Below the pieces are notes generated by a model. That model made no database searches. It was not told the origin of the DNA and worked only from the letters and a program-made list of their open reading frames with translations. From the NCBI GenBank assembly GCA_947650005.1, contig CANSTU010000022.1:1-42253 (forward strand): a stretch of 42,253 nucleotides of DNA, written 5' to 3'. Position numbers and translations under genes: made by a program. This document shows, in pieces, positions 1 through 6,863 of this stretch. Numbering within the stretch: the stretch's first letter is position 1; every line of letters starts with the position of its first letter. This DNA comes from an uncultured Lachnospiraceae bacterium (lineage in GTDB: Bacteria; Bacillota; Clostridia; Lachnospirales; Lachnospiraceae).

Positions 1-202
1 CTTTGCCCGAGGCCCGGGGAGCCATGCCATAGGGCCGGAGCATTCTTGCGTTTGTCGCATCGATAAATGGAATATCCGGGCAGAGGGGATACATTTCCTT
101 CACACATTCCCCCGTATCCAATATCGCCACCGTTATGCCTGAACCATCCCAGGGATAGATTTCCTCTTCCTGTGCATGAATCAGTTTTCTTACACGATCC
201 AT
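1..202 (-). CDS. Subtilisin-like (S8) serine protease, N-terminal fragment cut by the window edge
   Basis: Reading leftwards from an ATG at 202 there is an open frame of 67 codons that runs off the left end of the window. Around residues 23-31 it contains GITVAILDTG, the classic subtilase motif carrying the catalytic aspartate. The stretch that follows, up to the edge, fits the loop before the HGTH histidine motif, but that motif and the serine motif lie outside the window. No signal peptide is visible, so an intracellular or spore-associated protease is possible. An AAGGAAGG ribosome-binding site lies somewhat far (about 12 nt) upstream. It is divergent from the Cys-rich gene at 380. Family assignment rests on one motif, but that motif is distinctive. 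Confidence 0.72.
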   Translation of the reverse strand, partial: MDRVRKLIHAQEEEIYPWDGSGITVAILDTGECVKEMYPLCPDIPFIDATNARMLRPYGMAPRASGK

Positions 203-340
203 GATAGATCAAGCCTTCCTTTTGTTTTACCAAGGGTCTTTTCTTTAACTTATGCCGTGTATAACACCGGGTGCATGATCCCTTGGACATCCTTTCGATA
301 TTATGTTTAAAAATATTTGGTAACACAGACATGCTGCCCG

Positions 341-349
341 CATAGTATA
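341..349 (+). promoter_or_regulatory. Sporulation-type (sigma-K-like) -10 element before the Cys-rich gene
   Basis: The sequence CATAGTATA matches the mother-cell sigma-K -10 pattern CATANNNTA. An AC dinucleotide about 16 bp upstream (in GGTAACAC) could serve as the -35. It would place the transcript start about 25 nt before the ATG at 380. No sigma-A-like -35/-10 pair is obvious here. The match is short, so this is suggestive only. Confidence 0.4.
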
Positions 350-379
350 AACCATAAAACCAATTTGGAGGCAATAAAA

Positions 380-691
380 ATGAGTGATTTAACTGCTAGC
401 GGCTGCGGATGCGGCAGCAATAATTCCGGTAACAGCTGTGGGTGCGGTACGAACAACGGCTGTGGATGTGGTGTGAGTAATGGCTGTGGTTTCGGCGGAA
501 ACGGCTGTGGGAGCTGGATTTGGATTCTGATTCTGCTCTGCTGCTGCGGAGGCGGAAACGGCGGATTTGGCGGCAATGGATGTGGCTGCGGATGCAATGA
601 CGGCTGCGGATGCGGCACGAACAATGGCTGCGGAAGCTGGATTTGGATCCTGATCCTGCTTTGCTGCTGCGGAGGCAACGGCTTCTGCTAA
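380..691 (+). CDS. Small Cys/Gly-rich repeat protein, candidate spore coat or exosporium protein
   Basis: Start chosen at the ATG at 380 because GGAGG lies 8 nt upstream; longer upstream starts have no ribosome-binding site. The 103-residue product has 21 cysteines and is dominated by Gly, Cys and Asn. It consists of two tandem units, each a GCGCG-N-rich segment followed by the hydrophobic block SWIWILILLCCCGG, about residues 45-58 and 85-98. The Gly-rich-then-hydrophobic pattern recalls small YjcZ-type sporulation peptides, and Cys-rich coat proteins are common in spore formers, but I see no sequence identity that settles the function. A sigma-K-like promoter upstream supports a spore-surface role. 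A strong terminator follows. Function is inferred; the reading frame is convincing. Confidence 0.7.
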   Translation: MSDLTASGCGCGSNNSGNSCGCGTNNGCGCGVSNGCGFGGNGCGSWIWILILLCCCGGGNGGFGGNGCGCGCNDGCGCGTNNGCGSWIWILILLCCCGGNGFC

Positions 692-702
692 TCCGGCCAT
701 GT

Positions 703-767
703 CGGATGCCGGTGCGCTATTCGCACCGGCATCCGGTAAAAATAGGCTCTGTCATGGAGCCTATTTT
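703..767 (+). terminator. Double stem-loop terminator after the Cys-rich gene
   Basis: Two adjacent hairpins. The first has perfect arms at 703-716 and 722-735 around a 5-nt loop. The second has 11-bp arms AAAATAGGCTC (739-749) and GAGCCTATTTT (757-767), ending in a T run on the plus strand and an equivalent run on the minus strand, so it can work in both directions. Confidence 0.8.
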
Positions 768-856
768 CATTCAACAAATAAAGTTCGTTGCCACTTTCTT
801 GTTCTCATGTCTCCTTCGCCATCATAGAATTTCTGTGAAAGGAAGAAGGAAAATCC

Positions 857-1375
857 ATGGAGAAACAGGATAATGATTCCATACAGGCGTTTGACACGTT
901 GTATACGACCAACCAGATACAGCTATTGAAGATCCTCCTGCCCTTCTGCTCCCCCAACATGCGCGGGAGCCTGGTTGTCATGATCAGGTTTATGGAATTC
1001 CAGTACACCCTGTCCTTTGTGCGTGCCCACCCGGAATCTTTTTTGGCCGAACCGCTTCCTTTTTCTTTAAACGAGATCTGCGAAAAGATGAAAAACTACT
1101 GTCCTCCAGGGCTTCGCCCCATGCTGGAACAGTTCCAGTCCATGCAGAATGCCCTGCAGATGTATGAGGAGATGAAACAGATGATGGAGATGTTCCAGGG
1201 AATGGAAGCGGAAAACCCTGCGCAGGATACGGGCAGCTTTGGCCAGAGCGGTGGGTTTGATCCCATGAACATGCTGTCCGGCATGCTCTCCCCGGAACAG
1301 ATGGAAATGTTTCGTATGTTTCAGTCGGATTTTGGATCCACGGAGGCCCCAAAGCCTCCGGAAAAGGAGAATTAG
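857..1375 (+). CDS. Hypothetical protein, Met/Gln-rich C-terminal half
   Basis: ATG at 857 is preceded by AAGGAAAA at good spacing. The 172-residue product has a helical N-terminal half (to about residue 95) with no recognised motif. Residues 95-150 are rich in Met, Gln, Glu and Phe (repeated EQMEMF/MMEMFQ-like strings). The end is short and Pro/Lys/Glu-rich. There is no signal peptide or membrane segment. It is followed after 2 nt by the gene at 1378, so the two are almost certainly co-transcribed and may act together. I do not recognise the family and assign no function. The neighbouring coat-like and protease genes make a sporulation link possible, as context only. Confidence 0.7.
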   Translation: MEKQDNDSIQAFDTLYTTNQIQLLKILLPFCSPNMRGSLVVMIRFMEFQYTLSFVRAHPESFLAEPLPFSLNEICEKMKNYCPPGLRPMLEQFQSMQNALQMYEEMKQMMEMFQGMEAENPAQDTGSFGQSGGFDPMNMLSGMLSPEQMEMFRMFQSDFGSTEAPKPPEKEN

Positions 1376-1377
1376 AT

Positions 1378-1665
1378 ATGTCAGAGCGTTCGGAAAAACC
1401 TCAGTGGATGGGTGAACCCTCGCTGAAAGATATCCCCATAGAAAAACTGGATTTCCTGCAGAAAATGGTTTTTGAAAGCCAGGGCTTATCCCAGAAGGAG
1501 CTGATGCCCTTCCTGATGGCTCTGGCCCAGAGAAGCCGCCAAGCCCAAATCACCTTCAGCCAAGAGGAAATGACGGCTATCATAGAAGCGATTAAAAAAT
1601 ACAGCACGCCGGAAGAACTGATGAAGATGAATCAGATTATGAAGCTGATGCAGCGCCGCAGATAG
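1378..1665 (+). CDS. Hypothetical small helical protein, partner of the upstream gene
   Basis: A 95-residue basic, largely helical protein starting 2 nt after the stop of the preceding gene, with GGAGAATTAG supplying the ribosome-binding site inside the upstream coding end. The sequence is charged and Met/Gln-rich (for example the C-terminal MKMNQIMKLMQRRR), with no membrane segment and no enzyme motif. The two genes form an isolated plus-strand pair convergent with trmD. The family is not recognised. Good codon structure, tight coupling and a terminator that begins inside its last codons support it as a real gene. Confidence 0.68.
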   Translation: MSERSEKPQWMGEPSLKDIPIEKLDFLQKMVFESQGLSQKELMPFLMALAQRSRQAQITFSQEEMTAIIEAIKKYSTPEELMKMNQIMKLMQRRR

Positions 1666-1680
1666 CGCTGCATCGGTTTT
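1648..1680 (+). terminator. Rho-independent terminator overlapping the gene end
   Basis: Perfect 9-bp arms ATGCAGCGC (1648-1656) and GCGCTGCAT (1665-1673) followed by CGGTTTT. The stop codon of the 1378 gene lies in the loop, so stem formation starts within the coding end. It separates this gene pair from convergent trmD. Confidence 0.75.
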
Positions 1681-3115
1681 AGGAAATCCAGTAAATTCTG
1701 CCCGGCGCCAGACGCAGGCCCAATTTTTTTTGAAGGGCCAGGGAAGCCTGATTTCCTTCAAAGACCTGGCAGAAGGGAACGTCCCCATTATCCAGGAAAA
1801 TATTGATCAAACGTGTTTCCAACGCCGTTGCCATCCCCCTGCCCCGGTATGCTTCCAGTACGTGGAGCATTCCCATGCTGCCTTCCGCATGGAAACCCGC
1901 AAAGGCGGCCAGCTTTCCGTTCTCCCGGATGGCCAACATTTTTTCAGAACGGATCCTCTCTAAAAGGTAGGCTTCGGGTTCAAGCGTTCCATATGCCTCC
2001 CGAATGATAGGAAGTTCCGCCTCATCCGGTACGCAGATCGTAAACCCTTCCGGCTCCGGCAGGGGCTTTTTTTTCGTATAGACGGCTTGCAGACAGGTAT
2101 TCACTTCTTCTGCGCCAAAGCGTCTGCATATGCTGTCCCTTAAAAAGGGCTGATGAACCGCAAACAGCGGATCGGGACAATCCCTAGGGATCCTGGATAG
2201 CAGGCGTTCTCCCATATCCTCATCCGCTGCGGAGACCATCCATGCTTTGCTGGGAAGATCGTAAAGAAGGACTCCGTTTTCATCTGCATATCGGATTTTG
2301 GCCTGTTTTTTACGGATCACTTCGATCATATCCATATGCCCAAGCCTGTCCTTTTCCAGAAAGGCGAGCGCTTTTTTTTCACGGGTATGAATTTCATACA
2401 GATCTGGTCGGCGGAGCCGCGTTCTTTCCTCCGCCTGTTCCAGCCGCCATCGATCGACCCTGGCATGATCGCCGGAAAGAAGGATGGAAGGGACGGCTTT
2501 TCCCTCCCAGATTTCGGGACGGGTGTATTGTGGGTATTCGAGAAGGCTGTCATGGAAGGATTCATATTCTGCGGATTCTTCGTTTTTTAATACGCCCGGT
2601 ACCAGGCGGGAAATACAGTCGATCATGACCATAGCCGGCAGTTCCCCGCCGGTTAGGACATAGTCCCCGATGGATACCTGATCCGTAACGATGGCTTCCA
2701 AGACCCGTTCGTCGATCCCCTCATAATGGCCACAGAGGAAAATCAAGTCCTTTTCCCTAGCCAGTTCTTCCGCCAGGCTTTGGTCGAATACCCGGCCCTG
2801 AGGCGTCGTGTAGATCACCCGCGGCGTCCGGCTTTCCTCGCCCTTTCGGGAATGGTTATCGGATGCCAAATGCCCTTCTGCAATCTTTTTCGTGACAGCC
2901 TGCCAGGCCGCATATACGGGCTGTGCCTGCATGAGCATACCCGCTCCGCCACCATAGGGATAATCATCCGCTTTTCCATGTCTATCCACAGTGTAATCTC
3001 TGATATTCACCGCTTCCAGGCTGATATATCCTTTCTGCACAGCCCTTCCCAAAATACTGGCGTCAAGGCCCTGCATCACCATCTTTGGAAAGAGCGTTAG
3101 CACATGAAAATTCAT
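1679..3115 (-). CDS. trmD: tRNA (guanine37-N1)-methyltransferase TrmD fused to a C-terminal GNAT acetyltransferase domain
   Basis: Residues 1-245 are a complete TrmD, with CGHYEGIDER (128-137) and SIGDYVLTGGE (148-158), the trefoil-knot SAM-binding segments. TrmD methylates G37 of tRNAs reading CNN and some other codons and prevents +1 frameshifting. Typical TrmD ends near residue 240-250. Here the frame continues without a break to 478 residues. The extra 220 residues resemble a two-lobe GNAT acetyltransferase, with the acetyl-CoA motif RGRGMA at 424-429 and a closing NxxSxxLxxKLG pattern. The start is ATG at 3115, preceded by AAAAGGAC and overlapping the rimM stop by 4 bases (ATGA). The acetylation substrate is unknown. 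Confidence 0.93.
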   Translation of the reverse strand: MNFHVLTLFPKMVMQGLDASILGRAVQKGYISLEAVNIRDYTVDRHGKADDYPYGGGAGMLMQAQPVYAAWQAVTKKIAEGHLASDNHSRKGEESRTPRVIYTTPQGRVFDQSLAEELAREKDLIFLCGHYEGIDERVLEAIVTDQVSIGDYVLTGGELPAMVMIDCISRLVPGVLKNEESAEYESFHDSLLEYPQYTRPEIWEGKAVPSILLSGDHARVDRWRLEQAEERTRLRRPDLYEIHTREKKALAFLEKDRLGHMDMIEVIRKKQAKIRYADENGVLLYDLPSKAWMVSAADEDMGERLLSRIPRDCPDPLFAVHQPFLRDSICRRFGAEEVNTCLQAVYTKKKPLPEPEGFTICVPDEAELPIIREAYGTLEPEAYLLERIRSEKMLAIRENGKLAAFAGFHAEGSMGMLHVLEAYRGRGMATALETRLINIFLDNGDVPFCQVFEGNQASLALQKKLGLRLAPGRIYWIS

Positions 3116-3645
3116 TTGTCCTTTTCCCTTTCCGCTACGTCCATCAGCCCGTCTAAAAGATGGACCCTCATCCTCGCTTCTTCCACATCCACTTCCAGAA
3201 TGCATTCCCGGATGGCCGGAATTAGAAGGCTTCTGCCATCCGCAAGCGTTACATCATACACATCGTTCGCTCCAGTGGTAATTACATCTTTCAGGACTCC
3301 TAAATCGGAACCGTCCTCCCCCATCACCTTCATACCGATCAGATCCGCAATGAAATATTCGTCCTTTCTTAAGCGGACCGCATCCTTTCTATCCACATAG
3401 AGCCCGCAATGGTGGAATTTTTCCACATCGCCGATATCGTTAAGACCTTTAAATTTGAGGATGACAAGCTGCTTGAAAAATTTCACATTTTCTATTTCCA
3501 GAGTGCGCTGTTCTTTACCGCAATCCAGAATCACTTCCTTCAGCTTACGAAAACGATTCGCATCGTCCGTGGTGGGGTAAACCTTCACTTCCCCCTTCAG
3601 GCCATGCGTCGTCGTGATAATGCCAATTTGTAATCTTTTTTCCAT
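3112..3645 (-). CDS. rimM: 16S rRNA processing protein RimM
   Basis: The 177-residue length is usual for RimM. The N-terminal beta-barrel begins with the family pattern LQIGIITTTHGLKGEVKVYP, and the C-terminal PRC-barrel half includes the LIGMKVMGEDG and DVYDVT stretches. RimM binds ribosomal protein S19 and assists maturation of the 30S head. It sits between khpA and trmD in the standard order and overlaps trmD by 4 nt, indicating translational coupling. Confidence 0.95.
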   Translation of the reverse strand: MEKRLQIGIITTTHGLKGEVKVYPTTDDANRFRKLKEVILDCGKEQRTLEIENVKFFKQLVILKFKGLNDIGDVEKFHHCGLYVDRKDAVRLRKDEYFIADLIGMKVMGEDGSDLGVLKDVITTGANDVYDVTLADGRSLLIPAIRECILEVDVEEARMRVHLLDGLMDVAEREKDK

Positions 3646-3698
3646 TTTCCCCTTTCCTTCTGCCGTACCGATAAAGGTTCGGATGCAGGATATATTAC

Positions 3699-3732
3699 AA
3701 AAGCTGCTTCCCTTATGCAGAGAGCAGCTTTT
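3699..3732 (-). terminator. Hairpin between khpA and rimM, possible attenuator
   Basis: Ten-bp perfect arms AAAAGCTGCT and AGCAGCTTTT around a 14-nt loop. In the direction of transcription the 3' arm ends in TTTTG, so the U run is short and lies within the stem. It may reduce readthrough from khpA into rimM-trmD or only stabilise the mRNA. Confidence 0.4.
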
Positions 3733-3745
3733 CTTTCAATTTGGG

Positions 3746-3973
3746 TTAGATGATTTCCACGTCAACCTGCTTTTTTTCTCCCAGTGCCGCAGCTTTCACA
3801 ACCGCCCGGATTGCCTTGGCAATGCGGCCCTGTTTCCCGATCACTTTGCCCATGTCGGACGGTGCAACGTGGAGTTCAATCGTCAGATTTCTGCCGTTTT
3901 CCTTTTCCGTTACAACGACTTCATCCGGATTGTCAACCAGTGCTTTTGCAATCACTTCAACCAGTTCTTTCAT
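3746..3973 (-). CDS. khpA: KH-domain RNA-binding protein KhpA
   Basis: A 75-residue single KH-domain protein with the GKQG loop (GKVIGKQGRIAKAIR, about residues 43-57) that contacts RNA. The length and the position between rpsP and rimM match KhpA (YlqC), which with KhpB binds RNAs and influences cell size and division in Gram-positives. The start ATG at 3973 follows GGGGGTATAGTC. That GGGGG ribosome-binding site closes a stem-loop leader (see the repeat at 3981-4064). Confidence 0.93.
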   Translation of the reverse strand: MKELVEVIAKALVDNPDEVVVTEKENGRNLTIELHVAPSDMGKVIGKQGRIAKAIRAVVKAAALGEKKQVDVEII

Positions 3974-3980
3974 GACTATA

Positions 3981-4064
3981 CCCCCTGGTCCGCTTCAGCG
4001 GACATCAGTTCCATAGTTTAGAAACGGAGTTTCAAATGCTCCTCCATTCCGCCGCAGGCATCAC
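3981..4064 (-). repeat. Two stem-loop/ribosome-binding-site cassettes in the khpA leader
   Basis: Between rpsP and khpA are two units of the recurring leader cassette. Unit 1 (4038-4064) reads, in the mRNA sense, TGATGCC-TGC-GGCGGAATGG then GAGGAGC. Unit 2 (3981-4010) has a perfect stem GTCCGC/GCGGAC with a 4-nt loop followed by AGGGGG, which is the khpA ribosome-binding site. A small GAAAC/GTTTC hairpin (4021-4033) lies between them. The layout closely resembles the plsX leader at 41846-41904. Confidence 0.55.
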
Positions 4065-4074
4065 ATCGGGCCCT

Positions 4075-4320
4075 TTATTTCTCAATGCCTGCCAGCTTGA
4101 AGATTTTGCTCACCACTTCCGTGGGCTGGGCGCCGTTATTCAGCCATTTCTTAGCCAATTCTTCATTCACCTTGAACTCGCTGGGATCCTTGGTCGGATC
4201 ATAGGTACCGATCTCTTCGATGAATCTTCCGTCCCTGGGGGATCTGGAATCCGCCACGATGATCCTGTAGAAAGGAGCCTTCTTCTGTCCCATTCTTCTC
4301 AGTCTGATTTTTACTGCCAT
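4075..4320 (-). CDS. rpsP: 30S ribosomal protein S16
   Basis: An 81-residue protein starting [20 protein letters not shown], the unmistakable S16 N-terminus, with the usual [19 protein letters not shown] segment. It binds 16S rRNA in the 30S body and stabilises assembly. A strong GGAGG ribosome-binding site precedes the ATG. It lies 44 nt after ffh and before khpA in the conserved order. Confidence 0.97.
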   Translation of the reverse strand: MAVKIRLRRMGQKKAPFYRIIVADSRSPRDGRFIEEIGTYDPTKDPSEFKVNEELAKKWLNNGAQPTEVVSKIFKLAGIEK

Positions 4321-4364
4321 TTTTCCTTACCTCCGTAATCATTTCATTTTCTAAATATTATTTA

Positions 4365-5717
4365 TCAAAAAGGAAGTCTGAACCTGCCTTTTTTTCCTCC
4401 AAAACCCCCCAGCATGCCGGGAAGCTGCTTCATCATCTTCTGGCTTTGTTCGAACTGCTTGATGAAGCGGTTTACCACACTGATGTCTACGCCGGCCCCT
4501 CTGGCGATCCGATGCTTTCTGCTGGGATTTAACAGCTTCGGGTTACGACGCTCCGCGGGCGTCATGGAGAGGACTACCGCCTCCATACGGGCAAGCTGTT
4601 TCTCGTCTACCATGGATTCCAGGTCTGCGCCCTTCGCCCCGAGTCCGGGTATCATACCGAGGATACCGGATAGGCCGCCCATGTTGCGCATCTGCTTCAT
4701 GCTTTCCAGGTAATCTTCAAAATCGAATTTCCCCTTCTTCATGCGTGAAGCCATTTCTTTTTCTTTATCCGCATCCAGATTTAAATTGGCCTGCGCCTTA
4801 TCGATCAGGGTGAGCACGTCCCCCATACCGAGGATACGTCCGGCCATCCGGTCAGGATAGAACTGCTCCAGATCGGAAAGCTTTTCACCCATACCAACGT
4901 AGAGAATGGGCTTGCCGGTCACTGCTTTTACAGAAAGCGCCGCCCCGCCCCGGGTATCCCCGTCCATCTTAGAAAGGATGACGCCGTCCACGCCCACCTT
5001 CTCGTCAAATTCTTTTGCAACGTTCACCGCATCTTGTCCTGTCATGGCATCCACCACCAGGAGCGTTTGGTGCACGGTGATTTCCTCTTTGATACCGATG
5101 AGCTCCTGCATCATCTCTTCATCGATATGCAGGCGTCCTGCCGTATCCAGGAGCACCACATTGTTTCCGTTTTTAGCAGCATGCTCCATTCCGGCTTTGG
5201 CAATATCTAAGGGCGCGTTCTTCGTGCCCATGGAAAAGGAATCCACACCCTGCTTGCGCGCGTTGATTTCCAGTTGCTCGATGGCTGCCGGCCGGTAAAC
5301 GTCACATGCCACCAAAAGAGGTTTCTTTCCCTTCAATTTAAATTTACCCGCCAGTTTTGCCGCTGTAGTGGTCTTACCGGCGCCCTGAAGGCCGCACATC
5401 ATGATCACAGTGGTGGATTTGCCAGGTTGCATGGCAATCTCCGTGGTTTCTGAACCCATGAGGGCGGTCATTTCCTCGTTTACAATTTTAACCACCATCT
5501 GGCCTGGATTCAGGCCGTTCATCACGTCCGCGCCCACTGCCCGCTCTTCCACTGACTTCACGAATTGTTTTACTACGCGGAAATTGACGTCCGCTTCCAA
5601 GAGCGCCATCCTGACTTCCTTCAGCGCTGCCTTGACGTCCGCCTCCGTGAGGCGACCCTTTCCGCGGAGATTCTTAAACACATTCTGCAGTTTATCGGTC
5701 AAACTTTCAAATGCCAT
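4365..5717 (-). CDS. ffh: Signal recognition particle GTPase Ffh (SRP54)
   Basis: Full-length 450-residue Ffh. It has the N domain, then the NG GTPase with P-loop GLQGAGKTTTAAKLA, DTAGRLH and SKMDGDTRGGAAL, and a methionine-rich M domain that binds 4.5S RNA and signal peptides (for example FIKQFEQSQKMMKQLPGM near the C-terminus). It targets nascent membrane and secreted proteins together with FtsY. The start is taken as the ATG at 5717 (MAFESLTDKLQ), the family's normal N-terminus, with GGGAG just upstream. An in-frame ATG 30 nt earlier would overlap ylxM. It begins 7 nt after ylxM. Confidence 0.96.
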   Translation of the reverse strand: MAFESLTDKLQNVFKNLRGKGRLTEADVKAALKEVRMALLEADVNFRVVKQFVKSVEERAVGADVMNGLNPGQMVVKIVNEEMTALMGSETTEIAMQPGKSTTVIMMCGLQGAGKTTTAAKLAGKFKLKGKKPLLVACDVYRPAAIEQLEINARKQGVDSFSMGTKNAPLDIAKAGMEHAAKNGNNVVLLDTAGRLHIDEEMMQELIGIKEEITVHQTLLVVDAMTGQDAVNVAKEFDEKVGVDGVILSKMDGDTRGGAALSVKAVTGKPILYVGMGEKLSDLEQFYPDRMAGRILGMGDVLTLIDKAQANLNLDADKEKEMASRMKKGKFDFEDYLESMKQMRNMGGLSGILGMIPGLGAKGADLESMVDEKQLARMEAVVLSMTPAERRNPKLLNPSRKHRIARGAGVDISVVNRFIKQFEQSQKMMKQLPGMLGGFGGKKGRFRLPF

Positions 5718-5724
5718 ATGCTCC

Positions 5725-6039
5725 CTATAGCTCCTCCCTGATTTCATCGGCCAGCCGCCGGATCTCTTCCTGTTGTGCGATCTGTCCGATTCGTTCCAGT
5801 TTCTTGCTTATCCTGCCGAACCGTTCCATCAGATGAAGTTTGTTCTCATATTCCTCCAACGCCCTGTCGCATCGCCTGATCAGGTCATGTACGCCCTGCC
5901 TGCTGATGCCCGCGATCTCGGCGATCTCGCTGAGAGACATATCGTTGAGGACAACGTCTTCATAGATCCTGCGCTGATGTTCTGTGAGGAGCGTCCCATA
6001 AAAATCATACAGGAGGCCCTGTTCCACTATTCTTTCCAT
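5725..6039 (-). CDS. ylxM: YlxM-family putative DNA-binding protein
   Basis: A 104-residue helix-turn-helix protein with the sigma-70 region-4-like segment LSEIAEIAGISRQGVHDLIRR (about residues 35-55), followed by a helical tail. It is the usual partner gene directly upstream of ffh in Firmicutes and may modulate SRP gene expression or function. It is the first gene after the promoter at 6093-6121. Confidence 0.93.
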   Translation of the reverse strand: MERIVEQGLLYDFYGTLLTEHQRRIYEDVVLNDMSLSEIAEIAGISRQGVHDLIRRCDRALEEYENKLHLMERFGRISKKLERIGQIAQQEEIRRLADEIREEL

Positions 6040-6092
6040 AATCGTTTCTATGTCCGCTCATTTTTGTGGCGCACTGCCGCGCTGCAAAGAGT

Positions 6093-6121
6093 ATGTTACT
6101 ATAAAAGAGATGTTGTGTCAA
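6093..6121 (-). promoter_or_regulatory. Sigma-A promoter of the ylxM-ffh-rpsP-khpA-rimM-trmD operon
   Basis: In the minus sense: TTGACA, a 17-bp spacer, then TAACAT. The -35 is perfect and the -10 has one mismatch. The start site would fall near 6086, leaving a leader of about 45 nt before ylxM. Having its own strong promoter explains how this block works when separated from ftsY by the polysaccharide island. Confidence 0.8.
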
Positions 6122-6186
6122 GTATTTATTCTTTACAAACCGTGCTCTGGAAAAGGCAGCTGGTTGATAATTCGATCTATATTTGA

Positions 6187-6855
6187 CTAGTCCTTCCAAA
6201 TGCCGCTTTCCTGCATTCGGGTTCTTCGCACGGTTCCATCCCGTAGAAATTTGATCCAATCGACCTCATCCATATGGCGGACTATAGGACATTTCCGACA
6301 TTTGTATTCAAGCGGTAATTTCTTATCTTCGTACTGATAGCATTTCAGATTGACAACGTTCTCTTTTTCTTCCGCTTGGGAAGACAACAATATTTTGGGA
6401 TAGGGCAGATGTTCGAATTTTTCCACAATGGCATCTTCCACATCTGGGCCGGCATTCAGTATCACCCTGATGTTATCATAACGGATTCTTTTCTTTCGGC
6501 GTTCCCAGCAGTCTCTGGCTTCAGCAAAGGAATTATAATGCATAAAATATAAACGGATATCTCCATATGCCCCGTGAATAATCCCTGAAGGATACGCCAG
6601 ATCGTTTTTTTCTTCCTCCACAGTCCCGTTCAGATACTTTTTCAGATGAAAACAGAATAAAATAAAGTCTTCATTCGTCATATACAGATTAATGGTCGGC
6701 GAAGAAAATCTTGCATGCATTCTTTTGTATAACACACCTCCGATACAATCCCTGGAAACGATTGTGGGAACATCCTTTATCATGATCCTATACGGAAGTG
6801 TGTAGATCGTTCTGCATAGAGTGCGTACGAAATCGGCTGTTTTCATCAAATCCAA
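6187..6855 (-). CDS. DUF1919 family protein, likely polysaccharide-associated transferase
   Basis: A 222-residue protein with the DUF1919 pattern: an HARFSSPTINLYMTNEDFI segment (about residues 48-66), then YPSGII and FMHYNSFAEARDCWERRKKRI. DUF1919 genes are typically found in capsule and exopolysaccharide loci and are presumed to modify or transfer sugars; the reaction is not established. It is the last gene of the island, 8 nt after the membrane protein gene. AAGGAG sits 4 nt before a TTG at 6855; the alternative ATG at 6846 has poor spacing, so the TTG is preferred slightly. No clear terminator follows it before the ylxM promoter. Confidence 0.8.
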   Translation of the reverse strand: MDLMKTADFVRTLCRTIYTLPYRIMIKDVPTIVSRDCIGGVLYKRMHARFSSPTINLYMTNEDFILFCFHLKKYLNGTVEEEKNDLAYPSGIIHGAYGDIRLYFMHYNSFAEARDCWERRKKRIRYDNIRVILNAGPDVEDAIVEKFEHLPYPKILLSSQAEEKENVVNLKCYQYEDKKLPLEYKCRKCPIVRHMDEVDWIKFLRDGTVRRTRMQESGIWKD

Positions 6856-6863
6856 TATACTCC

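Noticed and set aside
307-700. Minus-strand Pro/Gln- and Ala-rich frames opposite the Cys-rich gene
   Set aside because: Low-complexity shadows of a repetitive plus-strand gene; the plus frame alone has a good ribosome-binding site and promoter-like element.
2056-2382. Runs of eight T/A inside trmD as further slippage switches
   Set aside because: The frame is intact across them and such runs encode ordinary Lys codons elsewhere in the window; nothing suggests switching.
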